Source: Paenibacillus piri (GTDB lineage Bacteria > Bacillota > Bacilli > Paenibacillales > NBRC-103111). Taken from it: 50,896 nt of DNA. Every line of letters starts with the position of its first letter. Position 1 is the first letter of the stretch. The notes beneath the pieces were generated by a model. It worked only from the letters and a program-made list of their open reading frames with translations, made no database searches and was not told the origin of the DNA. The translations under genes and the position numbers were made by a program. Below are positions 7,201-13,628 of this stretch, piece by piece. Location: positions 1 through 50,896 of the forward strand of contig NZ_SMRT01000032.1 in NCBI RefSeq assembly GCF_004354045.1, given 5' to 3'.

Positions 7201-10200
7201 CGACATGATCCAAGTCGGGACGATTAATGGTCAGCCCTTTGATCACATACCCGTTTCCATCGAACGAACCGCTAAATTTATCGCTGCTGTTTCCAATCGG
7301 CAGCCAGCCTTTGCCGTCGCCGTAATCATAGCCGGTTAAATCGATGTCCGCCCCCAGCTTGTAATAGACGGACAGGTTATTCCGAATAAAGTTAAGGTGC
7401 GTTGGCGTCTTGACGATATACGGATTGCTCTCCGTCCCTTCACCGTCCATTTTTTCTTCAGGCTTCGGCACATAGCTCCCGCGCGTAACGACCAACAGAT
7501 AAATGTTCGTCGTACCGTCTTCTGCCTTCACCGTCACTTTTACGGTATTGTCTGCAATCTGCAGGTTGCTAACGGTGTTGCCTGTCAGCCTCGAACCGCC
7601 TATGACGCTTACAGTTGCCGCGGCCTTGGAGTCTGCGGCCGTCAAGGCCTCAACCTGCAGCTCGGTCGTTTCGTAAGGTACGTTCATCGAATAGTACCAT
7701 TTACCCGGTGTGAATCCGCCAAGGGTTGCCTGATTTACTTTGAGGTCGCTTAGCTCCTTGAATGACGACTTGACCGTCGCATCCCGATTCACCGTGATCG
7801 TATACGTCTTCGTCGAGCTATCCTGCGCCGTTACGGTCACCTTGATCGTGTTCGAACCGGTTTCCAGTCTGCCGGTGCCGCTGATTTCCATCTTGGAATT
7901 CGGATCGGCCGCCAACGTTGCCGTTACATAGGCTTCCGACACATTATTCAGTACATTTACGGTATACTGTTCGGTACCGGGAGCAAATCCGGCTACTGTT
8001 GTTCCATTCAATTTCAAATTCGCTAACTCCGCGTTCGAAGCTGCCGCCAGTCTCGCATTCCTCAACCGCGGATAGTCGGTTCCCTCTTGAATTTCCCAAA
8101 CCGAGTTAAAATCCCAGCCCGCAAACGTTTCTTTTTGCTTCATTTGTGCCGTAGTTTTGCCTTCTCCGCCCTTGGCACTTGTCGTTCGTACGGTCGTTTC
8201 GGTATCCCAATAAGAATGTTTGGCTGTCTGTGCGGAAGAGCTGCTATTGGCCGATCCGATCAGACCGCCGCCCCCTTGTCCGTTTTCGATCGAAACCGGT
8301 CCGGCAGCATAGCTATAAGTAATTCTGCCGTCGTCAGCCGAACTGGAGGATCTGCCTGCAAGTCCTCCCGTGGTCGAAGAGCTGCCGGGGCCGCCTTTAA
8401 CTTCTGCGAAGGAGTAGCTGTTCGTAATGACGGAATGCTGGAGATCCCCCACAAAACCGCCGGTCATCGCCCCGCTGTCGGTTCCGGTGACAACGCCTGT
8501 GACATAGCTTCTATCAATCAAATTTAGAGTGCCGTTCGTTAAACCTGCCAATGCGCCAACATATTTCTTCCCTCGGATGGATACGTTCTCCAAATAAACA
8601 TGTTTAATGACGGCACCGTCCACATAACCAAACAGACCCACATAATCCAGGCCGCTCGCATCGCCTCGATTTACGGTTAAATTGGAAATCTTGTAACCGT
8701 TGCCGTCCAGCGAGCCTGTGAATTTGGTCGAACTGCTGGTCCCGATCGGCATCCAGCCCTTGCCGTCTCCCGTAGGATCGAACCCGGACAAATCGATATC
8801 GGCCCCAAGCTTGTAATATGCACCTAATTTATTCCGAATTTTATCGAGATGCTCGACTGTCATTACGATGTACGGATCTGCCGCAGTCCCTGAACCCACC
8901 ATGTCCGAATCGGGATCCGGTTCCGCATGTTTGATAACCGTAATCGTATAAACTTTCTCCGTACCGTCCTTCTGAATGACTTTTACTTTAACGGTATTGT
9001 TTCCTAACTGAAGATGGTCCCCGCCCTCTACCTGGACGGATGCCTCCGCGTTCGCTTTCAGTTCAGCAGATACGGTCACCTTATTCGCGAAATGACGCAC
9101 ATTCATCGTATAATTCAAAGTGTCGGTGCTGAAGCCGTTGATCGGTATGCCGTCCACCTTCAAGTCGCTTAAATCGGATGGGGCGTTCGGATTGGCCTCG
9201 CTGGTTCTGGGCTCAATTGTAAAAGAATCCAGAACGTCGCCGATATTGCATTGGACATCGTCTCGTCCATCCAGCGGTCCACAGACAAACTCGCCTTTAA
9301 TTTTATCCGCTTCAAACGTCAGTTTCACTGCGCCATAATTGAAAAACCTTGCCGCCGACCATTCCGGCTGCTCGCAGATCTTCCATTTACAGCCGCTAGG
9401 TTCGTAAATATGTAATCCCGCTCCGCCTCCGCCGGCAATAATCGTAACGATATCGTCCGTCACCTTCAGATTCGAACGCTCGTAATGGTGATCATGTCCG
9501 TTTAAATTCAGCACAAATTTAGAAAACGACGCCGCCATTTTCTTGACCGCTGCCTGCAGATTCGGATCGCTGTCATAATAGCCGCTTGACCAAGTTGGCC
9601 TATGTACGAATGTGACGATAAACGTGATGTTCGGGTCGGACTGGGCCTGCTCGAAAATAGGTGTGGCATGCTCGGCCCAATCCGTCCATGTCGACGATGA
9701 AAAAGGCTCGGGCATACCGATAAACCGGGTATGTCCATAATCGAAGAAATACCAATCCTTCCCGCAGCAGCCAAGTGACGGGGCCGTCGGTATGGTTCGG
9801 GAGTATGGCAAATCAAAGCGGCCTTTATAATTTCGCAGATCATCCTTTTGCGGCGTTTCCCATTCATGGTTGCCCCAGATCGGCATAAACGGAACCTCGG
9901 TGCTCCACGGCATGACGTCATTGAAGTAAGCCGTAACGGCTTCTTGACCATGCGCGTTTGCGTAAGTGAAGTCCCCGAGACCGATATACAGATCGGGCTT
10001 CAGATCTTTAATCAATTGGTTCATCCCGGGAGCCGAGTTATAATTAAATGATGAACCGATATCGCCCGTAGTGACGAGCGTAAATCCGGAACTCCCGGCA
10101 GCCGGTGAGGTATGAAACGTATGATCCTCACCGTATCCGATCGAATAATGATAGGTCGTACCGGGCTTAAGTCCGGTCAATTTGGCTTCCCGCCATGGTC

Positions 10201-10480
10201 CCGCATCCGAAATAGGCTTAATGTCGGGTTCTCCGGCAGTTACCGTTCGACCATAAGAGGTTGTCTCCCCGAAACGAATAACATCGGAACCTTTGTGCCA
10301 GTTAAATGTTACCGAATCGGGACCGGTTAACGTATAGTGGATTTGATCCGCGAGTTCCGTTTGCTCTGCGGCATATGCTACCGCGGGGGATTCGAGCCAT
10401 GGTGCTAATCCCGCCGAGTTTGCCAACAACGCGACACTCATTACGATGCCGGCCAACCATTTTAATGCGCGTATCTTCAT
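4202..10480 (-). CDS. secreted S-layer-anchored purple-acid-phosphatase-like protein with cadherin-like and GLUG repeats (2092 aa)
   Basis: Numbering from the ATG at 10480: a signal peptide (about 1-38, cut near AYAA-EQ); a fibronectin-like N-domain of purple acid phosphatases (about 45-125); a metallophosphoesterase domain (about 133-400) with metal ligands D140, D170, N204-H205 (GNHE), H293 and H329/H331 (NGHDHH). Then come six cadherin-like beta-sandwich repeats (each has an LxVDG…F…YTMNV start and a VTV end). Two large internally similar GLUG blocks lie among them (GDGKGWMPIG…VGLFG…NSYWDT). Next is a ZU5-like region (IEVPAGAMDG) and three SLH repeats at the C-terminus (HWAEASVRELVSRGAINGY etc.) that bind cell-wall polymer. 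It should act on the cell surface as a phosphoesterase. A 7-codon longer TTG start is possible but the ATG begins the signal peptide. Confidence 0.88.
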   Translation of the reverse strand: MKIRALKWLAGIVMSVALLANSAGLAPWLESPAVAYAAEQTELADQIHYTLTGPDSVTFNWHKGSDVIRFGETTSYGRTVTAGEPDIKPISDAGPWREAKLTGLKPGTTYHYSIGYGEDHTFHTSPAAGSSGFTLVTTGDIGSSFNYNSAPGMNQLIKDLKPDLYIGLGDFTYANAHGQEAVTAYFNDVMPWSTEVPFMPIWGNHEWETPQKDDLRNYKGRFDLPYSRTIPTAPSLGCCGKDWYFFDYGHTRFIGMPEPFSSSTWTDWAEHATPIFEQAQSDPNITFIVTFVHRPTWSSGYYDSDPNLQAAVKKMAASFSKFVLNLNGHDHHYERSNLKVTDDIVTIIAGGGGAGLHIYEPSGCKWKICEQPEWSAARFFNYGAVKLTFEADKIKGEFVCGPLDGRDDVQCNIGDVLDSFTIEPRTSEANPNAPSDLSDLKVDGIPINGFSTDTLNYTMNVRHFANKVTVSAELKANAEASVQVEGGDHLQLGNNTVKVKVIQKDGTEKVYTITVIKHAEPDPDSDMVGSGTAADPYIVMTVEHLDKIRNKLGAYYKLGADIDLSGFDPTGDGKGWMPIGTSSSTKFTGSLDGNGYKISNLTVNRGDASGLDYVGLFGYVDGAVIKHVYLENVSIRGKKYVGALAGLTNGTLNLIDRSYVTGVVTGTDSGAMTGGFVGDLQHSVITNSYSFAEVKGGPGSSSTTGGLAGRSSSSADDGRITYSYAAGPVSIENGQGGGGLIGSANSSSSAQTAKHSYWDTETTVRTTSAKGGEGKTTAQMKQKETFAGWDFNSVWEIQEGTDYPRLRNARLAAASNAELANLKLNGTTVAGFAPGTEQYTVNVLNNVSEAYVTATLAADPNSKMEISGTGRLETGSNTIKVTVTAQDSSTKTYTITVNRDATVKSSFKELSDLKVNQATLGGFTPGKWYYSMNVPYETTELQVEALTAADSKAAATVSVIGGSRLTGNTVSNLQIADNTVKVTVKAEDGTTNIYLLVVTRGSYVPKPEEKMDGEGTESNPYIVKTPTHLNFIRNNLSVYYKLGADIDLTGYDYGDGKGWLPIGNSSDKFSGSFDGNGYVIKGLTINRPDLDHVGLFSYSNSAVYKNVRLEGVDIKGKSYVGGLVSYMGGNGTILNSCVTGTATGSSYVGGLVGAGQRSPISNSCANVKVAGNQNVGGLTGYLDFSGSTAGKITNSYSVGEVTGSSSFGGLVGGYMAGSTAYSITNSYWDTNTSKQSVSAFGTGKTTAEMKRKDTYAGWDFNNIWVIDEGKDYPRFRIKNTDLADLRIDGIPVNGFNANQLNYAVNVPNGKTVVAVTYTTIDPNAKVEVTGGRSLIVGDNAVKVKVTADNGSTKTYTVTVTRAASGNDTDLGDETELSGLMLSSGTLSPAFTPEILRYTANVANNVSNLSVTANVYISSSVTASVYNNANALVFGPVSLTGGQASVPLPLNEGGNRIELTVTAQNGTSKIYSVTVNRAAAGSSNAYLQSLQASAGALEFNKKVSDYTVQVGNSIDVLTVTAVPEEAHAKVKINSEEVTSKKIQLNVGDTLVKVEVTAQDDTTTQLYTIRIKRAAVQTANSTTPIEITNEPVTIAVPLGVTNAKVMVTPVMAGSNKEATLPLVEVQAAVSLGHVTVTIPAGTKITAPADWDGFITLPELLSNSSVSVINGNVSAVIEVGSPNLMLTFDKAVRLLLPNQGGKLAGYIRDGVFTPITGKVSADTQAAADSEIASGGDAAITVGDDLVIWTKHFTKFVSYTQVNQTSNNRRSGGGGGVPANTGTIAASSGGTLSLNGVKIEVPAGAMDGSVQVTVEKVSDTSLLPVDKAFRLLSEVYEIKKDKDGDFSKPVVITLPFDKTKVNFDESTVGLYWLNEQTRTWVQLDDLKVDQTEATASGSVTHFTKFAVLASDKTKTGQPQTTEAEFADMKGHWAEASVRELVSRGAINGYPDHTFKPDNSITRAEFVTVIVKAFRLTAQDGKSFGDTSAHWAKSSISTAAALGVVTGYSEDAFGPDDLITREQMAAIVVRAARIDPADQSISFSDSRQVSDWARPALAAASAKGLINGYADGTVKPKENSTRAEAVTLILRALQLKK

Positions 10481-10588
10481 GATTGCTAGAAACACCTCCA
10501 AATGATGTATTCCGTATCATTATAATTTTGGAATGTAAAATAAAATCGTTGATTGTGATAAGAATTTGTGGACGCTCAATACGATCTA

Positions 10589-11788
10589 TCAAGAAAAAAT
10601 CCGTTCTATAAACCAGCCCCCGCCTAGCAATAATGCAGCCGCAGAGCCTGCTGTCATGACGTTCCTCGAATATTTCCACCGTTTCAACAGATAGATAAGC
10701 GGCAAAACGGCCGAAACGATCATGATTTGCACCGCCTCTATTCCAAGGTTAAAGCTTATTAAATCGACAGCAAGTTCCTTCTGGGGGATATCCATTTCCG
10801 TCAAAATATCGGCAAATCCCATGCCGTGAATCAAACCGAACACAAAAGTGAGCACCCATCGGAAGGTGACCTGTTTGCGAATCATATTTTCAACCGCGAC
10901 ATAACAGATGCTCAGCGCGATCGCAGGTTCGACAATCCAGGCGGGCACATGGATGATGTCCAATACGGTTAAGGTCAGCGTCAAGCTGTGAGCGATCGTA
11001 AACGAAGTAATGAGTGACGCATATTGCCTGAACGTTTGTCTGGCGAGGAGCAAGGATAAAAGGAATAGCAAATGATCGTAGCCGGATAAAATATGCCGCA
11101 TTCCGAGTTCAAAAAACGTGTACCAGCCCGAAGCTGGTTTCTCGTGCTCCACATCGGATAATTGCGTTTTCTGCCCGTTAGTTTGCAATTTGTCCGTGTT
11201 TGGCTGTTTCTCTATGTCGTTTTGCAAGCCGGCGTAGTCTGCAGCAGTCAGGGTCATGGCCCATGCCCGGTCTTTACCGGCGATTGCCGCTGAATTTGAC
11301 TGCGAACCGTAATTTACAGACAGCAGGTTCACATAATTGGTCAAAGGATCATGCAAATACAGATTATCGATCATGGATATCGGCTCGTAAGCGGAGACAG
11401 GCGGAAAAGCGGCTTTCAATTCGACTTTTGCCCCTTTGTCTGAACGTACAAGCTCAAAGCTCTCCACATGTGTCCATGGGACGGGTTTGTCGTTTATATG
11501 CAACGTTAAATTTTCTTTAATGACGGATTCAAGACGATCTCTTATCGCATCGAATTGTTTCTGATCCAGCCTGTCTCTTTTATATAAATCGCCATAAGTC
11601 AACTCCATTGCCGACAATTCGTCGATCGCGAATGTCATCCACGTATGCGATTTCGTTAAGGTTAATGTCGTAAAGCTGGCGCTGTAAGTGTGAGCATGGA
11701 CGGGCTGGCTGAACGGAAAAAACGCCATCGTTAGCACGGCTAACATGATAAATACGGCTTTACACGCGGCAATACATTGACTATGCAT
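10589..11788 (-). CDS. HupE/UreJ-family membrane protein with secreted N-terminal domain (about 400 aa)
   Basis: A signal peptide (about 1-33, ending PVHA) is followed by a soluble extracytoplasmic domain of about 190 residues and then a HupE/UreJ_2-type membrane domain of six or seven helices. The membrane part carries the His-rich signatures GMRHILSGYDHLLFLLSLLL, FTIAHSLTLTLTVL and FGLIHGMGFADIL. Proteins of this type are often proposed to move nickel or another metal, but the role of the version with the large N-domain is not established. Two adjacent ATGs (11791, 11788) follow GGGGG; the second has the better spacing. The gene lies 108 bases upstream of the SLH phosphatase on the same strand, so the two are probably co-transcribed. 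Confidence 0.82.
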   Translation of the reverse strand: MHSQCIAACKAVFIMLAVLTMAFFPFSQPVHAHTYSASFTTLTLTKSHTWMTFAIDELSAMELTYGDLYKRDRLDQKQFDAIRDRLESVIKENLTLHINDKPVPWTHVESFELVRSDKGAKVELKAAFPPVSAYEPISMIDNLYLHDPLTNYVNLLSVNYGSQSNSAAIAGKDRAWAMTLTAADYAGLQNDIEKQPNTDKLQTNGQKTQLSDVEHEKPASGWYTFFELGMRHILSGYDHLLFLLSLLLARQTFRQYASLITSFTIAHSLTLTLTVLDIIHVPAWIVEPAIALSICYVAVENMIRKQVTFRWVLTFVFGLIHGMGFADILTEMDIPQKELAVDLISFNLGIEAVQIMIVSAVLPLIYLLKRWKYSRNVMTAGSAAALLLGGGWFIERIFS

Positions 11789-12016
11789 CATTTTCCCCCT
11801 GGTCAAATAGGTTGATCTTCAATTGGCGCGGATCTTTCCAGACGCATGCATGTCCGGGAAATCCTCGTTTCTTGACTCATAGTCATTGTACTTACGGTAT
11901 GTAAATTCATATGTTGATAATTATTAGTACTGTGTTAAATATGCTTCATTAGTATTTGGTGGCAGCCGATACGTTGTAAATGGAGAGACCGGGGCAGCCT
12001 CGGTGCGGGTCATTAA

Positions 12017-12045
12017 TTGACAATGTCTCAAAAGCTCTTTATAAT
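12017..12045 (+). promoter_or_regulatory. consensus sigma-A promoter of the SDR gene
   Basis: TTGACA (12017-12022) and TATAAT (12040-12045) match consensus at all twelve positions with the optimal 17-base spacer. Such a strong promoter usually needs repression, in line with the palindrome placed on its start site. Confidence 0.9.
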
Positions 12046-12050
12046 TTAAA

Positions 12051-12064
12051 TGAACAACTGTTCA
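12051..12064. promoter_or_regulatory. palindromic operator, probable TetR-family binding site
   Basis: TGAACA-AC-TGTTCA is a perfect 6-bp inverted repeat with a two-base centre, lying about 6-19 bases after the -10 box, over the expected transcription start. A protein bound there would block initiation. The TetR-family gene 3' of the SDR gene is the natural candidate repressor. Confidence 0.72.
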
Positions 12065-12087
12065 ATAAATGTCAGGAGGGATATATT

Positions 12088-12846
12088 ATGCGTTTGGAAG
12101 GTAAGGTAGCAGTCGTTACCGGTGCTGCATCGGGCATGGGCAAAGCAATTGCAGAGTTATATGCAAAAGAAGGAGCTAAAGTTGTCGTCTCAGACTTGAA
12201 TATCGAAGGTGCGGAAGCAGTTGCAGAGGGCATTAAATCAAATGGCGGCGAAGCAATCGCTTTGAAAACGAATGTTGCCGACCCGAATGACATTAATGCG
12301 ATGATTGATACGGCTGTCAATGAATACGGAACGCTTGATATTTTGGTTAACAATGCCGGCATTGGCGACAATATGGCACCTGCCGGAGAAGTAAACGACG
12401 ATAGATGGGATCTAATTTTCGATATCAATACGAAAGGCGTTATGCGTGCGATCCGCAAAGCGATTCCGATCTTCCTGGAGAAAGGAAAGGGCGTTATTAT
12501 AAATACTGCCTCTACAGGTGGTTTCAATGGCGCGCATGCGGGTGTCGCGTATACGGCTTCCAAGCATGCCGTTATTGGTATTACCAAAAACACGGGTTTT
12601 ATGTACGCGCAAAAAGGCATTCGCTGCAATGCGATTGCACCGGGCGGGACAGCTACGAACATCGTTTCAACGATCAATAATGTGAGTGAGTTTGGCTTTT
12701 CGCGAACGAAGGTTATTCAAAGCGCTATTCCCCGCATCGGACAAGCGGATGAAATCGCGCAAGTGGCTCTCTTCCTGGCATCCGACGAATCAAGCTTTGT
12801 AAACGGCGCGGTTATAGTTGCCGACGCGGGTTGGACAGCAGGCTAA
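12088..12846 (+). CDS. short-chain dehydrogenase/reductase (252 aa)
   Basis: A classical SDR: TGAASGMG at residues 11-18 binds the NAD(P) cofactor, NNAG (about 89-92) stabilises the fold, and the catalytic Ser (in NTASTGG) and YTASK (Tyr and Lys) are present. The acidic residue at the end of the second strand (VVVSDLN) favours NAD over NADP. It oxidises or reduces an alcohol/ketone group of unknown identity. The ATG at 12088 has AGGAGG eight bases upstream; an open frame from 11980 crosses the promoter and is rejected. It is probably repressed by the following TetR-family protein, an arrangement common for stress- or substrate-induced SDRs. Confidence 0.92.
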   Translation: MRLEGKVAVVTGAASGMGKAIAELYAKEGAKVVVSDLNIEGAEAVAEGIKSNGGEAIALKTNVADPNDINAMIDTAVNEYGTLDILVNNAGIGDNMAPAGEVNDDRWDLIFDINTKGVMRAIRKAIPIFLEKGKGVIINTASTGGFNGAHAGVAYTASKHAVIGITKNTGFMYAQKGIRCNAIAPGGTATNIVSTINNVSEFGFSRTKVIQSAIPRIGQADEIAQVALFLASDESSFVNGAVIVADAGWTAG

Positions 12847-12909
12847 AACACTGGCGATTGAAGGCAATTCGAATTTGAGCGTTAGCCGAGTACTTGTTCG
12901 ACTCCACAA

Positions 12910-12948
12910 GCTGCAAGCAGCCCGACTGTTTGCAGCCTTTTTCTTTTC
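12910..12948 (+). terminator. intrinsic terminator after the SDR gene
   Basis: GCTGCAA (12910-12916) pairs with TTGCAGC (12930-12936), followed by CTTTTTCTTTT. It would end the SDR transcript before the regulator gene, so the two are probably separate units. Confidence 0.7.
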
Positions 12949-13031
12949 AGCTGTCTTCTTCCTTCGATCAATCGCAGTAAAGTATACATTGCCCGGATCA
13001 TAATATATAATTAACGCGAGGGGATAAGGAC

Positions 13032-13628
13032 ATGAATGAGAATGATTTAAGAGTCATTAAAACAAAAAAAGCATTACATCGAGCGCTCCTGTCTTTATTA
13101 AAAACAAGAACGCTCGAATCGATCTCCGTCTCCACCCTTTGTCGTGAGGCTGATGTAAATAGAGGCACTTTTTACTTGCATTATAAGGACATCGGGGCTT
13201 TATTTGACGAGCATCTCCATTATTTATTCAAAGATTTGGAGGAATCGTATTACGAGCCTTACCGTCATGTATCTCGCCTGGTTCCTCATCAGCTCGACCC
13301 TTCGACGATTCGGATCTTCCATCATGTGAAGAAATACTACCAATTCTATGAGATTGTGTTTGATAGGAAATCGCCGCTTTCATACTACTACTCGTTGTTT
13401 GAGAAAATAAAAGGCTTGATACGGGAAACCTCCTCGGACTATCCCCCGGGCGAAAGGGATCTCTCCTTGCTAATCGCTTATCAGGCCAATGCGATTATGG
13501 GCTTGCTCATTCAATGGAGCGAGGAAGGCTTCGTGCGCAGCCCTGAATCGATGAATGAACAGCTTACTTCTTTCTTGAAGCTGCAGGACTTGGAGTCTCC
13601 GCAGAACCCGGCTGATAATCATAAGTAA
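13032..13628 (+). CDS. TetR/AcrR-family transcriptional regulator (198 aa)
   Basis: Residues 8-55 form the TetR helix-turn-helix domain: KTKKALHRALLSLL, then ISVSTLCREADVNRGTFYLH with the typical recognition helix. The C-terminal part (about 75-190) resembles the TetR_C_8 ligand/dimerisation domain seen in DhaS-like regulators. The ATG at 13032 has GAGGGG about ten bases upstream, and TATAAT occurs 20-odd bases before that. Its likely target is the TGAACA-AC-TGTTCA operator in front of the SDR gene. Its last 65 bases overlap the end of the convergent rhamnosidase gene. Confidence 0.9.
   Translation: MNENDLRVIKTKKALHRALLSLLKTRTLESISVSTLCREADVNRGTFYLHYKDIGALFDEHLHYLFKDLEESYYEPYRHVSRLVPHQLDPSTIRIFHHVKKYYQFYEIVFDRKSPLSYYYSLFEKIKGLIRETSSDYPPGERDLSLLIAYQANAIMGLLIQWSEEGFVRSPESMNEQLTSFLKLQDLESPQNPADNHK

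Larger units (their letters stand above)
11789..12087. other. divergent intergenic region between hupE-like and SDR genes
   Basis: No gene was found in these 299 bases. The right part holds the SDR promoter and operator described separately. The left part is AT-rich and should hold the hupE-like gene's promoter, but I could not pick one convincingly. Confidence 0.6.

Noticed and set aside
8087..8527. 146-codon plus-strand open frame inside the surface phosphatase gene
   Set aside because: Antisense shadow of the GLUG-repeat region; several similar shadows occur along this gene.
11980..12087. 36-codon upstream extension of the SDR gene
   Set aside because: It would place the promoter and operator inside the coding region; the internal ATG 12088 has AGGAGG and begins exactly at the SDR domain.
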